NCBI GenBank assembly: GCA_030549335.1
Contig: CM060192.1
Location: 20,712,157 to 20,776,156 of the forward strand
DNA: 64,000 nucleotides
DNA from: Pontederia crassipes
Lineage: Eukaryota > Streptophyta > Magnoliopsida > Commelinales > Pontederiaceae
Reading direction: 5' to 3'
Both the position numbers and the translations under genes were made by a program. This document shows positions 23,401-35,252 of this stretch, piece by piece (within the stretch, counting starts at the first letter, position 1; every line of letters begins with the position of its first letter). The notes under the pieces were generated by a model that saw only the letters and a program-made list of their open reading frames with translations, did not search any database and was not told the DNA's origin.

Positions 23401-23840
23401 ATAAAACAGGGCCGCCAGATTTCTCCATTAATTCCGGCGGCTTTCCGACCGTCAATCAACACCGACATGAATACGAAAAAGGTAGGAAATAACTTCATGA
23501 TCATATTCAACCTATCCTACGCATTCAACAATCGTTAATTCATCATCTAGGGATTTAAATGCTTCGGGTACCTTTTCCGATTGCACTGTCGAAGTTTTCC
23601 GATCGTTGCCCGTCGTCGTCGGACGTTCGTGATTGGTGCGAGGGAATCGCTCGGTCCTTGCGCACGTGAGGGAATGGTTGAGGAACGTCGGAGAGCGGTC
23701 GGTGCGCGTGTAATCCGATCGCCTCTGCTCTGCTCTGTCGTTGGTGTGCAGGGTCGCCGGTCGTCGAGAAGAAAAAGAACGAAGGGGAGTGGAGGAGGAC
23801 GGGGTTCCAAGAGGGCGCAAGTGCGTCCTCCCCCCTCCTC

Positions 23841-23845
23841 TTATA
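23841..23845 (-). promoter_or_regulatory. TATA box of the solo LTR
   Basis: The minus strand reads GGGGCGTATAAGAGGAGG, a TATA core in a GC-rich setting about 115 bp from the LTR start. This sets the LTR orientation as minus. Confidence 0.55.
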
Positions 23846-23965
23846 CGCCCCGGCCGACCCTTGGTCGGCCGAAGGTGAAGCAGCGAAAGGCCAGGGGAGG
23901 CGACGTCTCCCCTGTCGACTTTTTGTTTCGAATTCTTTTTTTTAAAGCAGTTACGTTACATATGC

Positions 23966-25079
23966 GACGTGGGATGACCATACCGAATTAATTGAGCTTG
24001 ATGGTGGGCGAGCTTCCAACGTGCGCATAACCATTAGTGTCGCACGAGTTATGTCGTCAACACCGCTTCCAAGATATTAGGGACTAATCACAAAAAATGA
24101 GAGAAAGTGCTGACATTAAAAAATTACAAAAAAAAATGAGAGGAAGTGCTGACATCGAAGAAGGGAAAAGAAATCGAGAAGATTAAAGAAGAGGAGGCAG
24201 AGAAGAGAAAGATTGGGGAGAAAGAAAGGAAAAAAGGTCGGAGGAGGGTATTATTGATATACTAAGGTAAATAGAAAATGAAGAGATTATAGGTGAAGGA
24301 AGGTGGAATATTAAAGTAGAGGGGAAAAGAGGCATATACAGAGGATAGAAAATTTGATTTAGAGAGAAAAAATAATACTATATTGCTTACCGTGATTAAG
24401 ATTTTATATGTTCAATATCTTTTAATATTTTTATAATGTATCAAATTATAATTTACACTACTGAAGATTGTATCTATAATTTTTAAATGACAATCTAAAT
24501 TGTGTTAATAATTCAAATTATCGACTAATTAAAATAAATATGATTAAGCGTCTCCTTGACTTGATCAAATCAATTGATATTAGAACATTATAAAGCTAGA
24601 ATCAACCAAATAAACACATCATAAGTAATTTAATCTTCCATATAAAAAAGTATTGCAGGACGTCAGAAAAACATTGATCGATTTTCAAAAGCCACATATA
24701 TTGAAAAAAAAGCTAAAAATGAATAAATTTCATGAACTATATATATATATATATATATAAACACTATATTTAGATATTTATATGCGCCTTAGACATAATA
24801 TATCAAGTCTATCTGTATTTTTTTAAAAAATTCTTCTTTAAACCATTCATTCCTTCTTTCCATATTCCGACGACTTAAAAAATAGTCAAATTTTAAGAAA
24901 CAGAAAACTAAGTGGCCTTTTTAAGTCATGATATATCTTCAATCGTTCAAAAGTCCAAATATGTTTTAAAATTTAATGTCGGAATAAAAAGATGTCAACT
25001 AAGAATAAATTTTCGTAAGAAGGTAAAACATGGAACTCGTGGATGTCAAATACTTTTCCATTAAGATGCTAACTTAGCA
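23966..25079. other. AT- and purine-rich intergenic DNA
   Basis: Purine-rich from about 24090 to 24370, then AT-rich, with a (TA)n run near 24740-24760. No gene is seen. Confidence 0.4.
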
Positions 25080-27248
25080 GGTAACGTCCTCAAAATTTGA
25101 CTTCAAATTAATTGTCGAATCTTAGACGTTGTTACTTTTGTCCAATTATTCATCACCTAACTTCATAAAACATTACAGAGGAGATATAATAATATAATAT
25201 AAAATGATTAAACATATAATTGCAAGATAATGTATCTAGCCTATAGGTCGCATATGCTTTAACATAAGACTCACATAGGGTTCATAACACATAAATGAGT
25301 TCATATAAAAATATATGACTCAAAGACCCATAGACCATACATGCTTGATTATCTAACGAGTTCATCATCATAATATAAGATAATTTGGGTCGTAATCCGA
25401 CTGTCACATATGCAACTTTGTCGTCACGAGGCTCTCACCGTCGAACCTATGCCTCATCCATATCTGTACGGATCTATGGGGTGTATGAGACATGACATAT
25501 GTGTTGCATCATAATAGAAACATAGGACATATGCATGATATGAGCTACACAGACACTCTACATGACATGTGAACAATCATCATGGCAAAATAAAATAAGC
25601 ATATAACATCACTAACATTATGCTAAGATAACTTATTATTATGCTAAGGTATATTATAACTTATCTTACTTTACTTTAACATCTTCATTCGTAATATCAT
25701 ATAACAATAAGACATATATTAGCATCATTTTAAGTGCTTGCATATTCAACATCTTCATCTTTAACAATGGGACATACATTAACATCCTTTTAAGTGCTTA
25801 CTTTATCGTCATCTTCATTTTTATGCCCAAGTCATTCATCTTAGTCATTTTAAGTGATTTACATCTTTTCATCTTCTATCTTCATTTAGATAGTTTTTTT
25901 TATCTTAGTGATTGAAAAGACCGTCTTGATTCCCAAGTCCTTGGCTAACTAGGCTCGAATCCTAGCAGGTCTCATTTTTTGAAACTCCACCTTGTAGGTG
26001 TAGTAGTTTTCCCGAAAACACATCACATGAGCTAGTAAGTGAAGACTTTATTTCACTCCGCGATTACAACAAGATACCTTCATACCAATTCAGCTTTTAC
26101 TTGACATTAATCAATACATATAATCATTTAATACATGTTATATATTTTAATCATATTTAAGGTCATACATACATCAAATTATTCTAAGTGTTGGCAAACA
26201 ACATTACATGAACTTTCTGGACTTGTCACGACTGTGCCGCTCTACGTCACAGTCATGCTCACACAGGGCGTGCGATGGTTCATCACGGCTGGACACTTAG
26301 TCGTTTCTCTCAGCTAAATGTGGTCATGATCGTGCTCAAACATGCACGGTCATAGTTGAAAACGCTTATGATCGTACCTTCACGCCCATGATAGAAGGGT
26401 CATTGTTCACCCGTTTTCAAAATATTCTAAGGCAAAGAACTTATTGAGTTATCACACACGTGCGACCACATGATCATGGTTGTGACCGAACGTCCATTTA
26501 TTGGACGTTTTTAATGCTAAGGCATGAATTCCCTAAGGGTGTCACGGCTATGCCCCAACGCGTCACGATCGTGCCCGAGATTCCAACAACACTTCTCCTG
26601 TTTTTATCCATTTTTCTCTCATTTACACATATATACAAACCCCTTTAAGGCATACATTCATCCATACATGTGAGCACACATTTTACCCTAATCATCATAT
26701 AGATCTTACATAAGCATATCTCATACAATAAGCATGAAGTACATGGGGATTTACATAAATAATATTAAACCTACTAATCATATTCATAAGTAACAAATGA
26801 GTGCTATCATTATAACTAAAATGAAAATGATTATGAACATCATGATTCCGAGCATAATCAACGATGAAATAGTAATACTAATAAAGAGGTGATTTAATCA
26901 AAATTATCATGCATATTCCTCTATTCATGAATTTAGAAGACCTAGTTTGTTCTTAGAAATCATTAATCCAAGTATTAACACATCATTAAGGGATGAGTAT
27001 GGGTTTTGAATTCCCTCAGCATACCTTAATTAGTAATGCCCTAATCTCCTAACTTCTTTCTCTCTTTTATTTCCTTCCTCTTTCTTCCCTAACTGAATCC
27101 CTTGCTTCTCCACCTCTTCTACTTGTCTGCAATCAATAGGGAGAAATGAGGATTCTTGTGAGCTGCCGGCAAGGGAAAAAAAGAGGGAGAGAGCTAATGT
27201 GATTATTGTAGCTCAATTAGGGACTTTGGGGTTGCTGGCCGACATAAA

Positions 27249-27493
27249 GGGACTGTTTGGCATCCTTCATTTTGTTTCTAGGTCAGGAACAGTTAACCTC
27301 ACTATATTCTAACAACTAAAATTGAATGAGAACAATCAAGTTCTTAGGTGGATATGGAATATTTCTATTTTTACTTTTTTCTTGTTCTTGCCATTATTGC
27401 GCTGAGACCCGCAGCCAAAGAAAATAAGTGTTTGAGTGAAAAAGTTGAGAATGAAGGGTATGTTCTAACATTGTTCCTCTGCCAAATAGATCC
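27249..27493. mobile_element. Short MITE-like element, 245 bp
   Basis: The left end GGGACTGTTTGGCATCC and the inverted right end GGATCTATTTGGCAGAG form a weak inverted repeat of the Harbinger MITE type seen elsewhere in the window. The target duplication is unclear. It is nested in the LTR of 25080-28616. Confidence 0.4.
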
Positions 27494-27526
27494 AAGGAGA
27501 GTGAGAGGGTGAGTGAGTTGCCTTTA

Positions 27527-28555
27527 AGCTGTGTTTGGATTAGGGATTTTAAGTTCCCGTAAGTTTTCGAGAATTAATCGATTTGATAGAAAAGTTTGGG
27601 TTGCCGTTTGGATGAAAAAAGTGTAATAATGGGGATTTAAAAAGTTGATTTGATAAATAAGTTTTAGTAGGTGTTTGGATAAAAAGTAAGAATTAAAAAT
27701 ATAATTTATTATTTTATGAGATATAAAATTATAGTAAATAAAAATATGTTATTAATATTATAATGTACATAAATTATTACATTATTATTATATTATTTAT
27801 TTGATTAAATATTTTAAATATTATTAATATTATAATTTACGTACATCTTAAAATCCAAATATAATATAATTTTTTAAAAAACTAATTGAATAGTTTAATT
27901 AATAAAATATTTATAATTAGAAAATTAGATAGAATAAAAATAACATAAACTAATTAAGAACTAAAACATGAAATATAAAAGATAATTTAACATCATATTT
28001 ATATAAAATAATTATATAATTATAACTTATTTTGAATACCATAATTAAAAATTATACTAATATCATACTACTTAATTTTTATTATGATATATTATAAGTA
28101 AAATAAATAAAAAATATTTATGGCAACATTTAAACAAGAAAATATATATTTTCATAATAAATAATAATGGAAATTTTTATTTTATTATACACAAAGTAAA
28201 TTGTAATAAATTAGAAATGTACTTTTTGTTATTATACCTAAATAAATTATAAATTTATGACAATGTATAAATAATAAATAAATATAATATACATAATATA
28301 ATATATATAATATAATATATAAAAATATAATATATATAATGATATTATTAAAATAATAAGTTATAGATCTAAAAGTAGTTGATGAAGCTACTTTTAGACT
28401 TATGAAAAAAAAGTAAAAGTAAAAGGTAAAAAAAATGTTCTTGTTTCCAACAAAAATTTTTTTGTTCGTAAAATTGATCACGTGATTAAAATTTTGAGGT
28501 GTTTAACAAAACTTGGGCAGAACTTATTCACAAGTTCTGCCATTCAAACACAATC
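27527..28555. mobile_element. PIF/Harbinger-type MITE, about 1 kb
   Basis: The left end AGCTGTGTTTGGATTAGG and the inverted right end GATTGTGTTTGAATGG form imperfect inverted repeats, and TTA lies on both sides (27524-27526 and 28556-28558). The interior is over 80% AT with no transposase. It is nested in the old LTR. Confidence 0.6.
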
Positions 28556-28616
28556 TTAGGGTATTATTAGTTATGTGAGCTTTCTCTGATTTGTCGGATA
28601 AGAGTCGGATATTACA

Positions 28617-29642
28617 TATTCTAAATAAATAAATATATATATATATATTAAAATAATATATATATTATAAGAAAAGAAAAATGTTGCTCCTCCTCTCCTA
28701 AAACTTTTTAATATTTATCTTAATCACATCAATATCGTTTCAGACACATTAATTTAGAAATTTGTTATTAAGGTTAAACGAATTTTTCTATTATAAACTT
28801 ATAAGTTGAGGGTGGTTACAAAATTAAAATAAAAATCGAATGAAAATTAAGAAACTAATGATAAAAATCACTCGATCTCAAATACATTCAACCTTGATAG
28901 ACCTCCCAAGACATTATAATAAGTTCATCATCATGACATCGCTCTGACTCATGCCAAGAGATATCATCATAAGACGACTTTTTTAAAAAAAAAGAAAAGA
29001 AAATATTCCCATTACGTAATGAAAATACTCGTAGAGTCACAAGACGACTTGAGTTGGGGGGCATCATCACGAAGATGACATGAAACCTCCTCCCCCATCT
29101 TTTATGCCAAAATTAACGTCTATCCTGTTGCCAGCGGTACATTATGCCAAAATTTTTGTCATGCAAAAGCAGGTAATCATCACTCATCAGTCCACTCAAA
29201 AGCACAATCATGCGGAAAAAGATATTTCTTATTTTCCAAATGGTCATTGGAACAAGAAAATAATTCCATCATTTCCCAACACTTCGAAACTTGCATTTAA
29301 TATATATAAAAAAAAGAAACTTCCCATTCCATCCTTTTAAAAGCCTAAACTTTGAGGATTCAAATCTTACATTCAAGTACATTTTTTTTCTCTCAATAGT
29401 CAATAGAACAATATACACCTTTCTTACCAACATTCCCCTACTTTGTTTCCTGTTCTTGTAGTAAGTTTATAGTTGATCAATCGTGCACCCAAGATTATAT
29501 TATAAACCCATAAAAGCCAATTAAAGCTGAAACACAAATTAAATCCTCCGTTTGTTTGACCGAGTCAACCGTAGTGGCCTTGTGGCGGCTTGTCAGTGCA
29601 CCGACCTCGCTTTTGGTCCGCTCCCAGAGACCCGAGCCCACT
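28617..29642. other. Intergenic and probable 3' untranslated region of the protease gene
   Basis: AT-rich DNA with a (TA)n run near 28635-28650. The 300 bp next to 29642 are likely the 3' untranslated part of the minus-strand protease. No other gene is seen. Confidence 0.4.
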
Positions 29643-31946
29643 CTACGTCCACGTGAATGCCATGGGGCTCGCCACGGCGTGCTTCCCGTCCGACCACTCG
29701 AGCCGCCCGAACGCCGTCGTCCCCGACGGCTGCGACGCCGCCGAAAAGGTCACCATGTAGCTCTTCTTCTCCCCGACCTGAGCGAACGCCAACTCCGACG
29801 GCTCCACTTCCGCCTTCACCTCCGGCGGCGGCATCACCGTGGCCTTGTATGTCCCCGGCGCCCCGACGTTGGTCAGCGTCCGGGTGTGCTTCACGGTCAT
29901 CGAGGCCGACGACCCGCCGCCGATGCCGCTCGCCGTCGCGAACGCCACTGCGAAGGACGGGTAGTTGAGGGCGGAGACGGCGTAGACGCGCTTGGGATCG
30001 CAGGTGTAGTTGGCCCGCTTGGCGACGCTGGCGATCTGCAGGGAGGTATAGTGGAGCGCGCAGAGGAAGTCGATGTAGTCGTCGACGGTGAGGTCGTAGA
30101 CGAGCCCCGGGTCGAGCGCCTTGGGTGGGTCGACGTATCCGGCGCCCATGTCGAACGGGGTGGCGGGCTGGTCAGTAGCGATGTCGAGGAGGCCGCCGCC
30201 GCCCGGGTAGTCAGCGTACGCAGTGGTCATGAGGGCGGACTTGACAGCGGCCGGGCTCCAGTTCGGGTGCGCGCCCTTCACGTATGCTGCAAGACCACTG
30301 ACGTGCGGACACGACATGGAGGTGCCGGAGATGATGTTGAACTCCGTACGGCGCTCGTCGACTGAGAGCCCCGTCGGGCCGACGGCACCAGTCCAGGCAG
30401 CGAGGATGTTGACGCCGGGAGCGATGAGGTCTGGTTTGAGAATATCCGGGGTAATGGCGTTTGGCCCACGGGACGAGAAGGCCGCCACCACTGGGGAGGG
30501 GCGGACGCCGACCTTCGTGCCGCCGAAGATGATGCTGGCCGTCGGGTTCGGATCGGAGAAAAGGTAGGACTTGATGGCTTCACCCTCCTTCTGGCCAACG
30601 CCGGCGGCCGGGAGGAGGTGCGCGTCCGCGACGAGCTCCTCTCCGTTAGCGGCCGTGTTGGCCAGGACCATGCCGGCGCCGCCGGCCTCACGCACGACGA
30701 AACCCTTTTGGACCCGCGCGCTGATCCCGCGATCGCAAAGAACGATCTTTCCTGCGACCTTTTCTGGTATGAGGGTCCCGGTCATGCAGAGATTCCCGTT
30801 GGTGACGTTGGTGGCATTGCCGGCATATATGAAAGAAAGCGGCCCGGGAGGCAGTGGCTTCCCGCTGTACAAGGATACGCCGGTGTAGTTCTTGCCATTG
30901 CCTAGTGCGATGTACGCCGGGAAATCGCGATCAATCGTGCCGGCCCCGACGGTGGTGATCCACGGCGCGACGTTGGAGAGACTGGACGCGCTGGGACCGG
31001 CGTTGCCTGCGGAGCAAGACACGAAGACGCCCTTCTCCATGGCGTTGAACGCCCCGATGGCGACGCTGTCGCGGAAGTAGTCCGACATGCCTCCGCCGAG
31101 GGAGAGCGAGAGGATGCCGCAACCATCCTCGACGGCCTTGTCTATGGCGGCCAGGATGTCGGAGCTGAAGCACCCACCAATCCAGCATACCTTGTAGACG
31201 GCCACCCTTGCGCGCGTTGTCATGCCGCGGGCGGTGCCAGAAGCGTAGCCGAGGAGGTTGGCGTAGTCCACGGCGGAACCGGCGGCGGTGGAGGAGGTGT
31301 GTGTGCCATGGCCGTCATTGTCCCTCGGCGACTTCGACTCCTTGCTCTCGTCGATGGGCCCCATGCTGGACTCGTATCCCTTGGAGAAGAACCGCGCGCC
31401 TATCAGCTTCCGGTTGCATGTCTTGGCCGCGTCGAAGTCCTTCCCCGCCTCGCACGCGCCCTTCCACCCGGCGGGCACAGGCCCAAACCCGGCGTCGTCG
31501 TAGCTCTTCCGCTCGGGCCACACGCCGGTATCGAGCACCCCGACGACGACGTCGCTTTCCGTGTTCGACGCCGGGAGGAGCGCGTCCGTCTTGTCGAGGC
31601 CGAGGAACTCGGGCGTCCGGGTCGTGTGCAGCTCGTATCGGAGTTCGGGCAGGACCGCGAGGACGCCGGCACGGCGTTCGAGCGCCTGAGCCTCCGCGGC
31701 GGTGAGCCTGGCAGAGAAGCCGTGGGCGACGGTGTCGTAGGAGTAGAGGATCTCCGCCGATTCGGCGACAGAGCGCAGCGAGGCGTCGTACCAGTGGAGG
31801 TGCTCCGCGTAGCCGGAAGGCATCTCGGACTTGGCCATGTGGACGATGTAGGTACGCTTCTGCTCCACTGTCAGTGCGTTACTGCAGCAGAGTAACATCA
31901 GTAGTACTAGCTCTAACATGAACAAGCTGCTCCAATCCCTTGCCAT
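29643..31946 (-). CDS. SBT1.7: Subtilisin-like serine protease, SBT1.7/ARA12 type, intronless
   Basis: A single uninterrupted frame of 767 codons, the usual length for plant subtilases. A signal peptide covers residues 1-24 or so (hydrophobic LELVLLMLLCCSNA). An inhibitor-I9 propeptide runs about 31-108, ending before TTRTPEFLGL, the usual mature start. The peptidase S8 domain has catalytic Asp139 (VLDTG), His213 (GHGTHT), oxyanion Asn315 (SAGNAGP) and Ser543 (GTSMSCPH). A protease-associated insertion spans about 360-465 and a fibronectin-III-like domain about 655-765. Likely N-glycosylation sites include Asn353, Asn377 and Asn646. Long stretches match Arabidopsis ARA12/SBT1.7, for example GPIDESKE and NGNLCMTGTLIPEKV. 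ARA12 is secreted to the cell wall and acts in seed-coat mucilage by affecting pectin methylesterification; the substrate here is inferred only. GC content is far above the flanks, and antisense frames reflect that bias. All key residues are present, so it should be functional. Confidence 0.96.
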   Translation of the reverse strand: MARDWSSLFMLELVLLMLLCCSNALTVEQKRTYIVHMAKSEMPSGYAEHLHWYDASLRSVAESAEILYSYDTVAHGFSARLTAAEAQALERRAGVLAVLPELRYELHTTRTPEFLGLDKTDALLPASNTESDVVVGVLDTGVWPERKSYDDAGFGPVPAGWKGACEAGKDFDAAKTCNRKLIGARFFSKGYESSMGPIDESKESKSPRDNDGHGTHTSSTAAGSAVDYANLLGYASGTARGMTTRARVAVYKVCWIGGCFSSDILAAIDKAVEDGCGILSLSLGGGMSDYFRDSVAIGAFNAMEKGVFVSCSAGNAGPSASSLSNVAPWITTVGAGTIDRDFPAYIALGNGKNYTGVSLYSGKPLPPGPLSFIYAGNATNVTNGNLCMTGTLIPEKVAGKIVLCDRGISARVQKGFVVREAGGAGMVLANTAANGEELVADAHLLPAAGVGQKEGEAIKSYLFSDPNPTASIIFGGTKVGVRPSPVVAAFSSRGPNAITPDILKPDLIAPGVNILAAWTGAVGPTGLSVDERRTEFNIISGTSMSCPHVSGLAAYVKGAHPNWSPAAVKSALMTTAYADYPGGGGLLDIATDQPATPFDMGAGYVDPPKALDPGLVYDLTVDDYIDFLCALHYTSLQIASVAKRANYTCDPKRVYAVSALNYPSFAVAFATASGIGGGSSASMTVKHTRTLTNVGAPGTYKATVMPPPEVKAEVEPSELAFAQVGEKKSYMVTFSAASQPSGTTAFGRLEWSDGKHAVASPMAFTWT

Positions 31947-31997
31947 CTTGCTCTGTCTCGTCGTATATCTGTGTTACCAATGGCAGGGCACAAGCGC

Positions 31998-32005
31998 ATA
32001 TATAT
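31998..32005 (-). promoter_or_regulatory. Candidate TATA box of the protease gene
   Basis: The minus strand carries a TATATAT run 52 bp upstream of the ATG at 31946, and a second TATATATT lies at 32011-32018. Either could set a short leader. A (GA)n run at about 32158-32173, common in plant promoters, lies further upstream. Confidence 0.35.
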
Positions 32006-32018
32006 GTATGTATATATT

Positions 32019-33466
32019 TAGTAAAGTTAGTCGGAAAAACGGATATAACGCAAACAGGAGCACAGAAGTGTTGGATGGACGAGTGGTTGCCTAGGGGCAA
32101 GAACAAAGGCGACAGCAAAGACAAGTAAGAGGAATGGTGGTAGAGAAGGCACCACCAGAGAGAGAGAGAGAGGGGCTTGTAGGTTATAATGGCATATATG
32201 AAGGATTGCAGGAGGGAGGAGGGAGAGAGAAAGGGCGTGTACAGGAGAGTTGTCCAGCAAAGTGAGGGGAGGGAGGAGTCACATGGGATTCGTCTACTAA
32301 TATCTGGTTTTTTTATTGGTACAAATAGTGGTGTGGCATCTGAGCATCTTTTTCACAGAAGGCTTCTGTCCTGAAATTGAGTTGAAAGCCCAACAATAAC
32401 AATGAATGATGGAGGGCGAGACGGAGAAAAAGGATGTGTGGTAAATAAAGAAGTGCAAAAAAAGCATACGGAGGGATCAACACACACAACTAAATAATCA
32501 ATAGCAAGTGTCATTCATCTTTCTTAGTCAGTGTTAAGCATTTAGAAAGGGGTATCGATGATTTATTAAGCATAATAAATCATAAATTACATATTCGTCT
32601 ACTAAGTTTAACTAATTTAATTAAGTTATCTTAAGTCTGATAAATAACATTCCCAATAAAAAAATTCAAATTCAATATTTTACTTAAATAAGGAGGAGTC
32701 ACTTATTATTTCACATCAACTCTTTTATTGGTAGTGTGAAAAATTTTACTTATTTCATTAATTTTAAATTATTTTTAAAAATAAAAAACTTTGAGTTCAT
32801 CACTACTATCAGGCTTCTCTTTTAATAATTAGTATATATTTACTATTATTGTTGTTAAATTATATACAGTCAATTTAATGGTTAGGGTGTATGTTATTTT
32901 TATTTCAAAACTAATGTAATTCTCTTATCTTTCTAATAATTATGCGCCTAGATTATAAGGAATTCTAAATAACTAAATGTTTTTCCCAGCAATTACAAAT
33001 ATTCGAGTTAATTTTTCCCACAATAAATATGAATTTAAACTATTTTTTCACAACTAATAAGTATCTCATTTTTTAGTGCTGACATCCGGACATATTAGTC
33101 ATTATTTTCTATTATCAATCTTCGCAAGATCTCTGGCATCTTGTTGTTCATATTATATCATTATAGAATATTTTTTACTGATATATTTTTTTTTGTTTTA
33201 AGCCTCAGAATCTCTTGAAAGGACCTAATACTCAAGCTTAATTAAAAATGTTGGATAAGCATTTTGCGCTCCGTCCCTGATCAACTTATTTAATTATAAC
33301 CTGCATATACTAGAATCTAAAATTTCATGTTACAACTTATCCAGGGACATCTTGTGGCACGAGAGTAGAGAGTGATCGTGATAGGCCATCCGTCGATGTC
33401 TCTGCCTACCTATACGTGTACGTATGAAAGAAAGTGGGTGCCAGAACGAGTGATGTCGATCACGGG

Positions 33467-33470
<4 letters not shown>
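32019..33470. other. Upstream region of the protease gene and intergenic DNA
   Basis: 32019-32500 is likely promoter sequence, with a GAGA tract. 32500-33400 is AT-rich with no recognised feature. Confidence 0.4.

Positions 33471-33503
<33 letters not shown>
33471..33503. repeat. (AG)16 microsatellite
   Basis: An uninterrupted AG dinucleotide run of about 32 bp. Confidence 0.9.
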
Positions 33504-33506
<3 letters not shown>

Positions 33507-34439
33507 GGTGACGGAACTGATCGGCGTCGAAGGATGGGATAGAAGAAAAAGAAGATGGTCATCGTCGGTGGGGCATTATTCGGTTTTGGGTCATGATGCC
33601 CAGCACTCGCCGAGAAGAATGTGTTGTTATCCATTAGTTTATGCTGTAGATTCAACTTGGTCACATTCGGGGTACATATAATCCCCACTCTAGCTCGAAT
33701 TATTTATTTAATGATCTTGGTTATTGTGTTAATTCGTGACCACTATCATGAGAGTATAATTCACGCTAGAAATAAAAGTTTGAACGCCTCCTCCGGAACC
33801 AAATTCGATTTCGCACGATCTCGACTTGGACATTTAGATTAGATGTAACGTTTTCAAATCGTCCTTATCACATTACTAGATCCGACTTTGAGAAATACTA
33901 TCAACTATGCAATGATTTCATTGAAATATTCAATTACTCATTCATCAAAATAATATACGAGTGGAAGATTTAAATAAATTAATAAATATGAAAGTTCAAG
34001 AAAGTCTCTAATATAAATTAATAATAACCACAATAATTCATAACACTAATGATCATCAAAAGTAGAGTGGAAGTCTAATAACAATGACTTAATATATCTT
34101 TGACAAAAAAGCATCTAATGATAATGAAAGATAACAACCTAAAACATAGTGCATGAGACCATCACGAACATAATGAGCTGCTTGAACTCGTCATTGATTG
34201 TTCTCATTACCTATAGTATCAATGTATGAGAAACAATAATCTATGAGCTTTCTGATTCAATAAGTGAATAATAAATCAATGGATAAATAATAATAATAAA
34301 AAAGTATGTGATCAATTTTAACATAATCATCTGAGGTAAATCAATAGAAAAGAAATCAATGTCATGCATAGAAGAATCATTAGATAAGTATGGGGTCAAT
34401 TTCGACATAAGTCATCTGAGTGTAATCAATGAAAAATAA
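33504..34439. other. Intergenic; short tandem duplication near the right
   Basis: No gene. A unit of about 85 bp containing AAGTATG-GGTCAATTT and TCATCTGAG is present twice (about 34303 and 34387). Confidence 0.4.
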
Positions 34440-34900
34440 AATTTAGTATTTTAAGAAAATTGATTTGCTCTTCTACTCTCATATGAAATCAGAGTTAGAG
34501 GTTCTAGATTCCAAACTCTCATACCAAAAGAATTATTTCCACCCTTAATTTGTCCACATGATGGATTGGCTAGATTAAAGTTATCAGCATCCCATTTATG
34601 AGTGGGTATGTTAAGACTTAAGATTATAAAATTAAATATATTAGTTTTTGCGACAAGTGTCAACTTTTAGGAAAATTGGTTGACACATTTGATTACCATA
34701 TGGTATCAAAGTAGGGTCATAGGCTTTGAGTTCGAACCCAAATGTCATATTAGAAAAAAGATCTTTACTTAGTTTCCTATGTAGTGTGAGATAGAGTGTT
34801 AAGTTTATATTGTCATCTTCTTTGTCCTGCTTCATTGGTATAAGAGTGCAAGCAAAATATTTCCTTGACTTCTTCACTAGGTTCTTTATCTTCTCTTCTT
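34440..34900 (+). mobile_element. Relic of a Ty1-copia-type LTR end with primer-binding site, fossil
   Basis: TGGTATCAAAGTAGGGTC at 34701 resembles the TGGTATCAGAGC primer site (initiator methionine tRNA) that follows the 5' LTR in Ty1-copia elements. The sequence before it ends in a TTGACACA-like LTR edge. A second similar motif lies near 34837. Only a fragment remains and it is old; it has no coding part here. Confidence 0.35.
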
Positions 34901-35252
34901 TTTACACTAGGTAAACTTTTCACAAAGCCTATTCAACATTTCTAGAGAAAAGTTCAGAGGCATGAATGATGATATCTTTTAACGATGGTTCATAAACAAA
35001 TAACCAATTTCAGCAAATCTCTGCAATGCCTCTATTGTGCAACATACCTCCAGCCACAGTCATTTTGTATTGTGCAAGAACCTAAATCAATTTTAGCAAG
35101 TAAGAACTCCCACCGACGAATTGCTCCTTCAATGTATGTTCAATCTTTTGCTGACATCATATGATTCCCCATTATAAATGACTTAAAATTGATGCTTCCA
35201 AAATTTCTATTCACTTGCTCCTTATCTTCTCCAATTGTTAATCCTATCACTG
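34901..35252. other. Intergenic, no feature seen
   Basis: No gene or repeat end recognised. Confidence 0.35.

Larger units (their letters stand above)
21699..23960 (-). mobile_element. Solo LTR of a Ty3-gypsy-type retrotransposon, 2262 bp
   Basis: It begins TGTAACG and ends CGTTACA, perfect inverted ends, and is flanked by a perfect 5-bp target duplication TATGC (21694-21698 and 23961-23965). No internal retroelement region is next to it, so it is a solo LTR left by recombination between two LTRs. Read on the minus strand it has a TATA box (23841-23845), a GC-rich leader, an array of GGTCGACC palindromes, and an end GATTTCGGGATCGTTACA typical of long gypsy LTRs. The intact target duplication suggests a moderate to young age. 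Open frames inside (for example around 23581-23991) are not genes. Confidence 0.85.
25080..28616 (-). mobile_element. Old LTR of a Ty3-gypsy-type element with two MITEs nested in it
   Basis: The left end GGTAACGTCCTCAAAATTTGA and the right end GTCGGATATTACA match, on the minus strand, an LTR starting TGTAATATCCGACTC and ending ...GGACGTTACC. Taking out the two nested MITEs (27249-27493 and 27527-28555) leaves about 2.26 kb, close to the 2262-bp LTR at 21699. Inside are repeated CACGGCTGTGCC/CACGATCGTGCC-like motifs (26220-26580). The flanking bases no longer match as a target duplication and the end is altered, so it is older. No internal retroelement region is seen. Confidence 0.55.

Noticed and set aside
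23581-23991. 136-codon frame and antisense partners
   Set aside because: It lies within the solo LTR's GC-rich leader and crosses the LTR edge; no domain.
25945-25975. tRNA-like GGCTCGAATCCTAG
   Set aside because: It lies inside the old LTR and no tRNA fold could be built around it.
29556-30365. Long plus-strand frame (269 codons) opposite the protease
   Set aside because: It is an antisense shadow of the GC-rich SBT1.7 coding sequence; its composition is Arg/Pro-rich low-complexity and it has no domain. The same holds for the other frames overlapping 29643-31946.
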